A stretch of DNA of 64,000 nt from assembly GCF_001458435.1 (NCBI RefSeq), contig NZ_CYSF01000012.1, positions 1 to 64,000 of the forward strand. Reading direction: 5' to 3'. Both the position numbers and the translations under genes were made by a program. Of the stretch, positions 19,434-28,733 are shown piece by piece; positions within the stretch are counted from its first letter, which is position 1, and every line of letters starts with the position of its first letter. The stretch is from Thalassovita mediterranea (lineage in GTDB: Bacteria; Pseudomonadota; Alphaproteobacteria; Rhodobacterales; Rhodobacteraceae). The notes beneath the pieces are model-generated. The model was given only the letters and a program-made list of their open reading frames with translations, was not told where the DNA came from and did not search any database.

Positions 19434-22400
19434 ATGACCAAATTTGACGCGAACTGGGCCGCAGCCGAGGAAGCAAAGCGCCAGTGGCTGGCCGAAAACG
19501 GCATGTATTCCGTCGAGGAGGAACATTCCTCCTGTGGTGTGGGTCTGGTGGTATCGCTGGATGGTAAACCCAGCCGCAAAGTTGTTGAATCCGGCATCAC
19601 TGCGCTGAAGGCGATCTGGCACCGTGGTGCTGTGGACGCGGACGGCAAAACCGGTGATGGCGCAGGCATTCACGTGCAGATCCCAGTTCCCTTCTTCTAT
19701 GACCAGATCAAACGTACGGGTCACATTCCGCACGAAAACCGCCTGATTGCGGTTGGTCAGGTGTTCCTGCCCCGTACCGATTTTGGCGCGCAGGAAAAGT
19801 GCCGGACCATCGTTGAAACCGAAGTGCTGCGCATGGGCCACTACATCTACGGCTGGCGTCACGTGCCGGTAGATGTGTCCTGCTTGGGTGACAAGGCAAA
19901 CGCCACCCGTCCCGAGATTGAGCAGATCCTGATTTCCAACGCCAAGGACATCACCGAAGAAGAGTTCGAGCGCGAGCTGTACGTGATCCGTCGCCGCATC
20001 GAAAAGGCTGCGACGGCTGCGGGCATCAATGGCATGTACCTGTGTTCGCTGTCCTGCCGTTCGATCATCTACAAGGGCATGATGCTGGCCGAACAGGTTG
20101 CGGATTTCTATCCCGACCTGAAAGACGAGCGCTTTGAAAGCGCCTTTGCGATCTATCACCAGCGTTATTCCACCAACACCTTCCCCGAATGGTGGCTGGC
20201 CCAGCCGTTCCGCATGTTGGCTCACAACGGTGAGATCAACACGCTGAAAGGCAACGTCAATTGGATGAAGAGCCATGAGATCCGCATGGCCTCGGGGGCC
20301 TTTGGTGATCTGGCTGAAGATATCAAACCGATCATTCCTGCCGGCTCGTCCGACTCGGCGGCGCTGGATTCGGTGTTTGAGGTTCTGGTCCGTGCCGGCC
20401 GTAACGCGCCGATGGCGAAAACCATGCTGGTGCCTGAATCCTGGTCGAAACAGGCCAAGGAACTGCCGCAGGCATGGCGTGACATGTATTCCTACTGCAA
20501 CTCGGTGATGGAACCGTGGGACGGCCCTGCCGCGCTGGCGATGACCGATGGTCGTTGGGTTTGTGCCGGTCTGGACCGTAACGGTCTGCGCCCGATGCGC
20601 TATGTTGTGACTGGTGACGATCTGCTGATCGCGGGCTCCGAGGCGGGCATGGTCCCGACCGACGAATCCAGCGTCAAAGAAAAAGGCGCACTGGGTCCGG
20701 GTCAGCTGCTGGCGGTGGATATGGAAGAGGGCAAACTCTACCACGATACCGAAATGAAGGACAAATTGGCCGCCGCACAACCGTTCGGTGAATGGGTTGG
20801 CAAGATCACCGATTTGGAGGCCGCACTGTCCGGTCTGACCGAACAGCCGATGTTCACCGGTTCTGAACTGCGCAAGCGTCAGATCGCAGCTGGCTACAGC
20901 ATCGAAGAGCTTGAGCAGATTCTGGCCCCGATGGCCGAGGATGGCAAAGAGGCGCTGGCCTCGATGGGTGACGACACCCCGTCGGCGGTTCTGTCGAACA
21001 AATATCGCCCGCTGAGCCACTTCTTCCGTCAGAACTTCTCTCAGGTGACCAACCCGCCGATCGACTCTCTGCGTGAATATCGCGTGATGTCGCTGAAGAC
21101 GCGCTTTGGCAACCTGAAGAACGTGCTGGACGAAAGCAGCGCCCAGACTGAAATTCTGGTTCTGGAAAGCCCGTTCGTCGGCAACGCCCAGTGGGATGAG
21201 CTGGTACGTCAATTCAAGGCTGATCTGGTCGAGATTGACTGTACCTTCCCCGCCGGTGCTGGTGAAACCGCGCTGCGCGTTGAACTGGAACGTATCCGTG
21301 CCGAGGCAGAGGATGCCGTGCGCTCTGGCGCGGGTCACATCGTTCTGACCGATCAGCATCAGGGTGAGGATCGTGTGGCTATGCCGATGATTCTGGCCAC
21401 CAGCGCGGTGCACAGCCACCTGACCCGCAAGGGCCTGCGCACCTTCTGTTCGCTGAACGTGCGTTCCGCTGAATGTGTGGATCCGCATTACTTCGCCGTG
21501 CTGATTGGCTGTGGTGCCACCGTTGTGAACGCCTATCTGGCCGAAGATTCGCTGGCAGACCGCATTGAACGCGACCTGCTGGATTGCACCCTGACCGAAG
21601 CGGTTGCGCGCTACCGTGACGCGATCGACCAAGGTCTGCTGAAGATCATGGCCAAGATGGGTATTTCGGTCATCTCGTCCTACCGTGGTGGTCTGAACTT
21701 CGAGGCGGTGGGTCTGTCCCGCGCCATGTGTGCCGAATTCTTCCCCGGTATGACTAGCCGTATCTCCGGCATCGGTGTGTCGGGCATCCAGAAGAAGGTC
21801 GAAGAGGTCCACGCCCAAGGTTGGGGCGGTGGCCGTGACGTTCTGCCGATCGGCGGTTTCTACAAGGCGCGTAAATCGGGCGAGACCCACGCCTGGGAAG
21901 CGCAGTCGATGCACATCCTGCAAACCGCCTGTAACCGTGCCTCGTTCGAGCTGTGGAAACAGTATTCGGCCAAAATGCAGTCGATGCCGCCGATCCACCT
22001 GCGTGACCTCTTGGCATTCAAACCGCTGGGCACCGCGATCCCGATCGAAGAGGTGGAAAGCATCACCGCGATCCGCAAACGCTTCGTCACGCCGGGCATG
22101 TCGCTGGGCGCGCTGAGCCCCGAGGCACACAAAACCCTGAACGTCGCGATGAACCGTATCGGCGCCAAGTCGGATTCCGGTGAAGGTGGCGAAGATCCCG
22201 CACACTTCGTTCCGGAACCCAACGGTGACAACCCGTCGGCCAAGATCAAACAGGTGGCTTCGGGCCGTTTCGGTGTGACCGCTGAATACCTGAACCAGTG
22301 TGAGGAGCTGGAGATCAAGGTGGCCCAAGGTGCAAAACCGGGTGAGGGCGGCCAGCTGCCGGGCATGAAAGTGACCGATCTGATCGCGCGCCTGCGTCAC

Positions 22401-23972
22401 TCGACCAAGGGTGTGACCCTGATTTCGCCGCCGCCGCACCACGACATCTACTCGATCGAGGATCTGGCGCAGCTGATCTATGACCTGAAGCAGATCAACC
22501 CGCGCTGTAAGGTGACGGTGAAGCTGGTGGCCGCCTCCGGTGTTGGCACCATCGCCGCCGGTGTTGCCAAGGCAGAGGCGGATGTGATCCTGATTTCCGG
22601 TCACAACGGTGGTACCGGTGCATCGCCTGCAACCTCGATCAAATATGCTGGTCTGCCGTGGGAAATGGGCCTGACCGAGGCGCACCAGGTTCTGGCAATG
22701 AACAACCTGCGTGATCGCGTGACCCTGCGGACCGACGGTGGTCTGCGGACCGGTCGTGACATCGTGATCGCCGCCATGATGGGTGCCGAAGAATACGGCA
22801 TCGGCACCGCCGCGCTGATCGCGATGGGCTGTATCATGGTCCGTCAGTGTCAGTCGAACACCTGTCCGGTGGGCGTCTGTACCCAGGATGAGGCGCTGCG
22901 TGGCAAGTTCACCGGCAATGCTGACAAGGTGGTGAACCTGATCACCTTCTACGCGCAGGAAGTTCGTGAAATCCTCGCCTCCATCGGTGCACGCAGCATC
23001 GACGAGGTGATCGGTCGCGCGGACCTCTTGAGCCAGGTAAGCCGTGGCTCGGCCCATCTGGATGACCTTGACCTGAACCCGCTGTTGATCACCGTCGATG
23101 GCGCGCATGAGATCGTCTACAACCGTGACAAGGAGCGCAACGCGGTTCCTGACACGCTGGACGCCGAAATTGTGCGCGACGCCCGCCGTTTCCTTGAGGA
23201 TGGCGAAAAGATGCAGCTGTCCTACGCGGTGCAGAACACGCACCGTACCGTGGGCACCCGCACCTCTAGTCACATCGTCAAGAACTTCGGCATGCGCAAC
23301 GCGCTGCAAGAGGATCACCTGACGGTCAAACTGACCGGCTCCGCCGGTCAGGCGCTGGGCGCCTTTGCCGCGCCGGGTCTGAAACTGGAAGTGTCCGGCG
23401 ACGCCAACGACTACGTCGGCAAGGGCCTGTCGGGCGGCACCATTGTGGTACGTCCCCCGATGGCCAGCCCGCTGGTTGCGGCTGACAACACCATCATCGG
23501 CAACACCGTTCTGTACGGTGCGACTGACGGCTATCTGTTCGCGGCTGGCCGCGCCGGTGAGCGTTTCGCAGTCCGTAACTCGGGTGCGAAAGTGGTGATT
23601 GAGGGCTGTGGCTCCAACGGTTGTGAATACATGACCGGTGGTGTGGCGGTTATCCTCGGCTCGATCGGCGCCAACTTCGGTGCGGGTATGACCGGCGGTA
23701 TGGCCTACCTCTATGACCCAGAGGGCAAGGTTGATGAGTTGATGAACATGGAAACGCTGGTGACCTGCCCCGTGACCGTGGCTCATTGGGAAGATCAGCT
23801 GAAAGGCCTGATCGAACGCCATCTGGCAGAGACCGGCAGCCAAAAGGCCGCCCGCATCCTGCAACACTGGGACACTGAGGTGAAAAACTTCACCCAAGTC
23901 TGCCCGAAAGAGATGCTGGTGCACATTCCGCATCCCTTGAGTGTTGAGGATCAGGCGGTCCCTGCGGAGTGA
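19434..23972 (+). CDS. gltB: glutamate synthase large subunit
   Basis: Makes glutamate from glutamine and 2-oxoglutarate. 1512 residues, normal length. Start at 19434 has aaggag six bases upstream; an in-frame GTG at 19374 would add 20 residues without a site. A 33-residue propeptide is removed to expose the amidotransferase nucleophile Cys34 (SSCGVGLVV). Domains in order: class II glutaminase, central domain, FMN-binding synthase TIM barrel with the 3Fe-4S ligands in MVRQCQSNTCPVGVC, and the C-terminal beta-helix. The very long frame on the opposite strand is an artefact of biased third positions. Confidence 0.98.
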   Translation: MTKFDANWAAAEEAKRQWLAENGMYSVEEEHSSCGVGLVVSLDGKPSRKVVESGITALKAIWHRGAVDADGKTGDGAGIHVQIPVPFFYDQIKRTGHIPHENRLIAVGQVFLPRTDFGAQEKCRTIVETEVLRMGHYIYGWRHVPVDVSCLGDKANATRPEIEQILISNAKDITEEEFERELYVIRRRIEKAATAAGINGMYLCSLSCRSIIYKGMMLAEQVADFYPDLKDERFESAFAIYHQRYSTNTFPEWWLAQPFRMLAHNGEINTLKGNVNWMKSHEIRMASGAFGDLAEDIKPIIPAGSSDSAALDSVFEVLVRAGRNAPMAKTMLVPESWSKQAKELPQAWRDMYSYCNSVMEPWDGPAALAMTDGRWVCAGLDRNGLRPMRYVVTGDDLLIAGSEAGMVPTDESSVKEKGALGPGQLLAVDMEEGKLYHDTEMKDKLAAAQPFGEWVGKITDLEAALSGLTEQPMFTGSELRKRQIAAGYSIEELEQILAPMAEDGKEALASMGDDTPSAVLSNKYRPLSHFFRQNFSQVTNPPIDSLREYRVMSLKTRFGNLKNVLDESSAQTEILVLESPFVGNAQWDELVRQFKADLVEIDCTFPAGAGETALRVELERIRAEAEDAVRSGAGHIVLTDQHQGEDRVAMPMILATSAVHSHLTRKGLRTFCSLNVRSAECVDPHYFAVLIGCGATVVNAYLAEDSLADRIERDLLDCTLTEAVARYRDAIDQGLLKIMAKMGISVISSYRGGLNFEAVGLSRAMCAEFFPGMTSRISGIGVSGIQKKVEEVHAQGWGGGRDVLPIGGFYKARKSGETHAWEAQSMHILQTACNRASFELWKQYSAKMQSMPPIHLRDLLAFKPLGTAIPIEEVESITAIRKRFVTPGMSLGALSPEAHKTLNVAMNRIGAKSDSGEGGEDPAHFVPEPNGDNPSAKIKQVASGRFGVTAEYLNQCEELEIKVAQGAKPGEGGQLPGMKVTDLIARLRHSTKGVTLISPPPHHDIYSIEDLAQLIYDLKQINPRCKVTVKLVAASGVGTIAAGVAKAEADVILISGHNGGTGASPATSIKYAGLPWEMGLTEAHQVLAMNNLRDRVTLRTDGGLRTGRDIVIAAMMGAEEYGIGTAALIAMGCIMVRQCQSNTCPVGVCTQDEALRGKFTGNADKVVNLITFYAQEVREILASIGARSIDEVIGRADLLSQVSRGSAHLDDLDLNPLLITVDGAHEIVYNRDKERNAVPDTLDAEIVRDARRFLEDGEKMQLSYAVQNTHRTVGTRTSSHIVKNFGMRNALQEDHLTVKLTGSAGQALGAFAAPGLKLEVSGDANDYVGKGLSGGTIVVRPPMASPLVAADNTIIGNTVLYGATDGYLFAAGRAGERFAVRNSGAKVVIEGCGSNGCEYMTGGVAVILGSIGANFGAGMTGGMAYLYDPEGKVDELMNMETLVTCPVTVAHWEDQLKGLIERHLAETGSQKAARILQHWDTEVKNFTQVCPKEMLVHIPHPLSVEDQAVPAE

Positions 23973-24010
23973 TCCGTCAGAGGGACGGTTTGATCATCTG
24001 AAAATCGGAA

Positions 24011-24042
24011 AGCCGGGGCCAAGTGCCTCGGCTTTTCTTTTT
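24011..24042 (+). terminator. intrinsic terminator of gltDB
   Basis: Stem agccggggc / gcctcggct (one G-T pair) with loop caagt, then a T-rich tail. Confidence 0.9.
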
Positions 24043-24166
24043 GTGCGGAGCGCTAAACAGCCCCCGCTCAAAGGTTCAGGATTGCCGACTGGCCCAACGC
24101 GCGGCAAAACAGTAAGCTGCGCCAAACCCACCGCAGAGTGGGCATCGGTTTCGAGGATTGTGCGGT

Positions 24167-24907
24167 ATGGCAAAAGGCAAGAAACAGGATGTGCAGGAGA
24201 TGGGCCTTTGGCGCCGTTTCAAGCGCATTGTTTATTTCAAAATCCTGCGTTTGTTTGGTCGCGTGCTGCGGGTTGCCATGTACCTTGCAGCGCTGATGGT
24301 CCTGTGGGTCGCCAGCTATAGCCTGATCAATCCACCCTCCACGATCTACATTCAGCAGGAAAAGGCGCGGCTGGGATCGGTAAAGCGGGAATGGGTGCCT
24401 ATTGATCAGATTGCGCCGGTAATGCTGCGGTCTGTTGTGGCGGCAGAGGATGCAAATTTCTGCGCCCATTGGGGATTCGACATGCAGGCGATCCGTGCAG
24501 CCATTGCCGCAGGTGGCCAGCGCGGGGGATCGACGCTGACGCAGCAGGTGGTGAAAAACGCGCACCTCTGGCACGGGCGCAATTATGTGCGCAAAACGAT
24601 GGAGGCGTCTTTAACGCCCTTTGTCGAATTGTTCTGGTCCAAGCGTCGCATCCTTGAGGTCTATTTGAACATTGCCGAATTTGACGAAGGTGTCTTTGGC
24701 GTTGGCGCTGCCGCTCAGCATTATTTTGGTGTCGGCGCGGCAGAATTGAGCGCGGTGCAGGCAGCGCGATTGGCGGCGATTTTGCCGTCGCCCAAATCGC
24801 GATCCGCCATTCGACCGGCAGAGTTCACCCGTCGGCAGGCGGCACGAATCTTGGATGGGGCAGAGACAATCCGCCGTGATGGGCGCGCCGCCTGTTTCGA
24901 GGATTGA
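24167..24907 (+). CDS. mtgA: monofunctional peptidoglycan glycosyltransferase
   Basis: Polymerises lipid II into glycan strands at the outer face of the inner membrane. 246 residues: a basic cytoplasmic head, one membrane anchor (about 34-56), and a GT51 domain. Catalytic Glu94 lies in VAAEDANFCAHWGFD; further motifs are RGGSTLTQQVVKN, RKTMEASLT and EVYLNIAEFDEGVFG. Start chosen at ATG 24167; a TTG nine bases earlier is too close to gagga. No penicillin-binding transpeptidase domain follows, as expected for MtgA. Confidence 0.95.
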   Translation: MAKGKKQDVQEMGLWRRFKRIVYFKILRLFGRVLRVAMYLAALMVLWVASYSLINPPSTIYIQQEKARLGSVKREWVPIDQIAPVMLRSVVAAEDANFCAHWGFDMQAIRAAIAAGGQRGGSTLTQQVVKNAHLWHGRNYVRKTMEASLTPFVELFWSKRRILEVYLNIAEFDEGVFGVGAAAQHYFGVGAAELSAVQAARLAAILPSPKSRSAIRPAEFTRRQAARILDGAETIRRDGRAACFED

Positions 24908-24977
24908 AAACCGCCCGTCAAAAAGGCATTGAAGGGGACACTCCCCGTCCCGCAGGTATTTCGTAAGGTGTGACCGC

Positions 24978-25643
24978 ATGGCCAAGCTGTATCATTTTCC
25001 CTTGTCCCCCTTTTGCCGCAAGCTGCGTCTTGTGCTGGCTGAGAAACGGATCGAGGTTGAGCTGAGCGAAGAGCGCTATTGGGAGCAGGATCCCGATTTC
25101 ATGCGCCGCAATCCGGCCGGTAAGGTGCCGGTGTTGAAGCTGGACGGCATGATGATGTCCGAAAGCACCGCCATTGTAGAGTATTTGGAGGAGGCCTACC
25201 CCGACCCCGCCCTACTGCCGCGCGGCAAGCAAGCACGTTTCGAGGCCCGGCGCATCGCGGCGTGGTTTGATGATAAGTTTCATCACGAAGTCACCTCAAA
25301 ACTGCTCTACGAGCGGGTGCATAAGAAGGTGATGGGGCAGGGCTACCCGGACAGTAAGAACGTCAAAGCTGGCGCGCAGCGGATCAAGTATCATCTGGAT
25401 TATATGGCGTGGCTGTTGGATCAGCGCCGTTGGCTGGCGGGCGATCAGATGAGCATTGCTGATTTTGCCGCTGCCGCGCATCTGTCGTCGCTGGACTATA
25501 TCAGCGACGTAGACTGGAACCGTCATGAGGTGGTGAAAGACTGGTACGCCAAGATTAAATCGCGTCCTGCCTTCCGGTCTATCCTGGCCGATCAGGTTCC
25601 GGGTTTCCCGCCGCCGCCGCATTATGCGGATCTGGATTTTTGA
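24978..25643 (+). CDS. glutathione S-transferase-fold protein, FzlA-like
   Basis: 221 residues. Thioredoxin-like N-domain with LYHFPLSPFCRKLRLVLAEK and NPAGKVPVL, followed by an all-helical C-domain (DQRRWLAGDQMSIADFAAAA). The short tail ending HYADLDF and the DKFHHEVTSKLLYERV segment resemble alphaproteobacterial FzlA, an FtsZ-binding GST homologue that links division to constriction rate. FzlA has lost GST activity. If it is not FzlA, it would be an ordinary GST. The queG gene follows 75 bases on. Confidence 0.65.
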   Translation: MAKLYHFPLSPFCRKLRLVLAEKRIEVELSEERYWEQDPDFMRRNPAGKVPVLKLDGMMMSESTAIVEYLEEAYPDPALLPRGKQARFEARRIAAWFDDKFHHEVTSKLLYERVHKKVMGQGYPDSKNVKAGAQRIKYHLDYMAWLLDQRRWLAGDQMSIADFAAAAHLSSLDYISDVDWNRHEVVKDWYAKIKSRPAFRSILADQVPGFPPPPHYADLDF

Positions 25644-25718
25644 TCTAAGCTGGCGCTTGGGGCGTTGCCCCCTTGGCCTGTCGGCCAATTCCCCCAGAGT
25701 ATTTTCGGGATCGTTGAA

Positions 25719-26774
25719 ATGGCAGATGGGCTGAAACAGAGACTGGTTGCACAGGCGATTGCCGAAGGGTTCGACCTAGCGCGGATCTGTCGGCCCTGGG
25801 ATGTGCCTGAGATGCCGGACCGTTTGCAGGCGTTCCTAGATGCTGGCTATCACGGCCAGATGGGCTGGATGGCGGAGCGCATCCATTGGCGGTCAAACCC
25901 CGCTGCCCTCTGGCCAGAGGCGCAATCGGTCATCATGCTGGGCGAAAGCTATACTCCGCAACACGATCCGGCAGAGGTGTTGGTGCATCCCGATTTGGGG
26001 GCGATTTCGGTTTATGCGCAGAACAAAGACTACCATGATCTGGTCAAGAAACGGCTGAAACGGCTGGCCCGCTGGTTGATTGCTGAGGTTGGCGATGACG
26101 CGCAGGTGAAGGTGTTTGTGGATACCGCGCCAGTACCGGAGAAGCCGCTGGGACAGGCGGCAGGCCTAGGATGGCAGGGCAAGCACACGAATTTGGTTAG
26201 CCGCGATCTGGGCAGCTGGTTTTTCATCGGGTCGATCTTTACCACCGTGAAATTAGACACTGATCCAGCAGAAAGGGACCATTGTGGGTCCTGTGATGCC
26301 TGTCAGGTGGCCTGTCCGACAGATGCTTTCCCTGCGCCCTATCAGTTGGATGCGCGGCGCTGCATTTCCTATTTGACCATTGAACATCACGGGCCTGTGG
26401 ATGAGGACCTGCGCGCGTTGATGGGCAATCGGATCTATGGCTGTGACGATTGCCTGAACGCCTGCCCGTGGAACAAGTTCGCCGTTGAGGCGCGCGAATT
26501 GCGCTATCTGGCGCGGGATGAGCTGAAAGCGCCCAAGCTGGCAGAGCTGGCAGTGCTGGATGATGCGGGGTTTCGGGCGTTTTTCAGTGGTTCCCCGATC
26601 AAGCGGATTGGGCGTAATCGGTTCGTGCGCAACGTCCTTTATGCTATCGGCAATTCCGGAGATGCGGCCTTGTTGCGTGTGGCACAGGGCTTGACCGAGG
26701 ATGAGGACGACACCGTGCGCGATGCGGCGCGTTGGGCATTGGGCCGATTGCGCACAATCGCGACAGCGGGCTGA
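25719..26774 (+). CDS. queG: epoxyqueuosine reductase
   Basis: Last step of queuosine tRNA modification, converting epoxyqueuosine to queuosine with cobalamin. 351 residues from ATG 25719; a longer frame has no family match. Two 4Fe-4S motifs are clear: [12 protein letters not shown] and [13 protein letters not shown]. The C-terminal region ([17 protein letters not shown]) is the HEAT-like repeat. No other queuosine genes are adjacent. It reads through a conserved-looking intergenic segment shared with two other places in the window. Confidence 0.93.
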   Translation: MADGLKQRLVAQAIAEGFDLARICRPWDVPEMPDRLQAFLDAGYHGQMGWMAERIHWRSNPAALWPEAQSVIMLGESYTPQHDPAEVLVHPDLGAISVYAQNKDYHDLVKKRLKRLARWLIAEVGDDAQVKVFVDTAPVPEKPLGQAAGLGWQGKHTNLVSRDLGSWFFIGSIFTTVKLDTDPAERDHCGSCDACQVACPTDAFPAPYQLDARRCISYLTIEHHGPVDEDLRALMGNRIYGCDDCLNACPWNKFAVEARELRYLARDELKAPKLAELAVLDDAGFRAFFSGSPIKRIGRNRFVRNVLYAIGNSGDAALLRVAQGLTEDEDDTVRDAARWALGRLRTIATAG

Positions 26775-26839
26775 AACAGACCTTCCCCCGGGCGGGGAAC
26801 TGCCTATCTTATCAACAGATAAGAACAGGAGGGCGTTAC

Positions 26840-27286
26840 ATGTCCAAATATGTCAAAGACCCCGCCGTCATTGCCACCCTGACCGAGGAACAGCGTTGGG
26901 TGACGCAGGATAGCGGCACCGAACGCGCGGGCACCGGTGCGCTGTTAGGCAATAAAGAACCCGGGATCTACGTTGATATCGTGTCGGGGGAGCCTCTCTT
27001 TGCCTCCTCAGACAAATATGAATCGGGCTGTGGCTGGCCTAGCTTTACCAAACCGATTGAATCCGCCCATATCGCGGAGTTGACGGATCGCAGCTATGGT
27101 ATGGTGCGGACCGAGGTGCGATCGACCCATGGTGATAGTCATCTGGGCCATGTGTTCCCCGACGGGCCGCCGGATCGCGGTGGGCTGCGCTATTGCATCA
27201 ACTCGGCCTCCTTGCGCTTTGTGCATCGCGATGACATGCAGGCTGAAGGATACGGTGACTACCTCAACCAAGTGGAGGATATCTGA
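26840..27286 (+). CDS. msrB: peptide methionine-R-sulfoxide reductase
   Basis: Reduces the R epimer of methionine sulfoxide in proteins. 148 residues; ATG at 26840 has aggaggg upstream. Motifs [19 protein letters not shown] and [11 protein letters not shown] (catalytic Cys in the last) are all present. The four zinc cysteines of E. coli MsrB are missing: the places corresponding to the two CxxC pairs read VSGEPLF and THGDSH. It is therefore the zinc-free type. TGA and ATG of msrA overlap, forming an msrBA operon. Confidence 0.95.
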   Translation: MSKYVKDPAVIATLTEEQRWVTQDSGTERAGTGALLGNKEPGIYVDIVSGEPLFASSDKYESGCGWPSFTKPIESAHIAELTDRSYGMVRTEVRSTHGDSHLGHVFPDGPPDRGGLRYCINSASLRFVHRDDMQAEGYGDYLNQVEDI

Positions 27287-27783
27287 TGAGCGAACGTGCA
27301 GTATTGGCCGGTGGCTGTTTCTGGGGCATGCAGGATCTGATCCGCAAGCTGCCCGGCGTGACGGGCACCCGTGTGGGCTACACCGGCGGCGATGTTGAAA
27401 ACGCCACCTACAAGAACCACGGCACCCATGCCGAAGGAATTGAGATCCTGTTTGATCCAACCCAGACCAGCTATCGCAAGCTGTTGGAGTTCTTTTTTCA
27501 GATCCATGATCCGACCACGGTGAACCGTCAGGGCAATGATCTGGGCATGAGCTATCGGTCGGCCATCTACTATGTGGATGAGGATCAGAAAGCAGTGGCG
27601 CTAGATACCATTGCTGATGTTGATGCGTCCAACCTATGGCCCGGTAAAGTGGTGACAGAAGTGGAACCGGTTGGTGCCTTCTGGGACGCCGAGGAGGAAC
27701 ATCAGGACTATCTGGAAAAACACCCTAACGGCTACACCTGCCATTTCCCGCGCCCGGATTGGGTGCTGCCGAAACGGGCCTGA
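27286..27783 (+). CDS. msrA: peptide methionine-S-sulfoxide reductase
   Basis: Reduces the S epimer of methionine sulfoxide. 165 residues, one of the shorter MsrA forms. The active-site motif GGCFWGMQD is at 10-18 with the catalytic Cys; [18 protein letters not shown] and EEHQDYL (substrate and catalytic water residues) follow. No resolving cysteine tail of the long type is visible. It overlaps msrB by one base at the start, and a terminator follows. Confidence 0.96.
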   Translation: MSERAVLAGGCFWGMQDLIRKLPGVTGTRVGYTGGDVENATYKNHGTHAEGIEILFDPTQTSYRKLLEFFFQIHDPTTVNRQGNDLGMSYRSAIYYVDEDQKAVALDTIADVDASNLWPGKVVTEVEPVGAFWDAEEEHQDYLEKHPNGYTCHFPRPDWVLPKRA

Positions 27784-27842
27784 TCTATCCAAGTTTAGTC
27801 TCTATTACGTGGGTTAGAGACTGTTTTGAGCTGATTGCAAAG

Positions 27843-27873
27843 AAACGGGCGCCTCGTCATGGGCGCCCGTTTT
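27843..27873. terminator. bidirectional terminator between msrA and the porin gene
   Basis: aaacgggcgcc pairs with gggcgcccgttt with a 7-base loop, T run on the plus side and A run on the minus side; it serves two convergent genes. Confidence 0.88.
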
Positions 27874-27897
27874 GGTATTTCATGTCTGAGAATCAGA

Positions 27898-28476
27898 TCA
27901 GAAACGGAAGTTAACCTTGGCGGCAAACGTGGTTGCCTCCACATCGGTTCCGCTGCCGTTGAAGTTCGAAATGTCGTGGTACAGAACCTCACCGCCGACC
28001 GAGATTTGTTCGGTGACTTTGTGTTCGTAACCTGCACCGACGAAATAGCCTGTGTCGTCACCCAGTCCTGCAACATCAACGCGGACTGCGCCCGCGGTGC
28101 CGTAAATAAGGCCATCGCCCAGATCATAACCTGCGCGCACTTTCAGACGTGCGGCAGAGTCTACGTTGCTGCCACCCAGATTGATATCCAGACGATCATA
28201 GTCGATGCCAGCACCCACGACCCAATCACCCAGATCGTAGTCATAACCAGCGGTCAGGCCGTAAAAGCCACCGTCAGCTTCGGTTGCGCCGGCTTCCAGA
28301 TCCGCAAAACCTAGGTTCAGACCCACGTAACCGCCGGTCCAGTCACCGGACACAGGTGCAACATAGGTAGGGGTCGGGGTGGGATCCGCTGGCGCCGGAT
28401 CAGCAGAACCAGCAAATACAGGCGCTGCGGTCAAAGAGGCAGCAACACCTGCCAGCAAAAATTTGTTCAAGGTCAT
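27898..28476 (-). CDS. small outer-membrane beta-barrel protein
   Basis: 192 residues. A cleavable signal peptide (cut near Ala22, VFAGSA) is followed by a Pro-rich spacer (DPAPADPTPTPTYVAP) and a barrel of alternating aromatic strands. The C-terminus ends KVNFRF with terminal Phe, the BAM recognition signature. Size and repeats suit an eight-stranded Opacity/OmpA-like barrel as found in Rhodobacteraceae. No specific function known. Convergent with msrA; a good-sized 257-base upstream gap holds its promoter, which I cannot define. Confidence 0.85.
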   Translation of the reverse strand: MTLNKFLLAGVAASLTAAPVFAGSADPAPADPTPTPTYVAPVSGDWTGGYVGLNLGFADLEAGATEADGGFYGLTAGYDYDLGDWVVGAGIDYDRLDINLGGSNVDSAARLKVRAGYDLGDGLIYGTAGAVRVDVAGLGDDTGYFVGAGYEHKVTEQISVGGEVLYHDISNFNGSGTDVEATTFAAKVNFRF

Positions 28477-28733
28477 CCTCGTATCCTTTCAATCAAAACG
28501 CCTAACGGACGCGCCAGTGCGACGCGCCCTGCGGCGTGGTGTGATGTCACTGAGATAGGAGTGATACTGGTTAATAAAACGGTAGCGCTGTGCGATGGCA
28601 AATCCCTGCCTGATCTGCATTCAGCGATGCGCTAAAACATGCCTGTTTGTGGGGTGGTCTTCGGAATGTGAAGATGTCCCCCCTTTAATTCAATTGTCCC
28701 CCGCATAAGGCGAGTGTAGCCGAAAACCCATTT

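Noticed and set aside
19419..23933. 1504-residue open frame on the minus strand opposite gltB
   Set aside because: It is an antisense mirror of a strongly biased coding frame; no start site, no protein-like motif, and gltB is certain.
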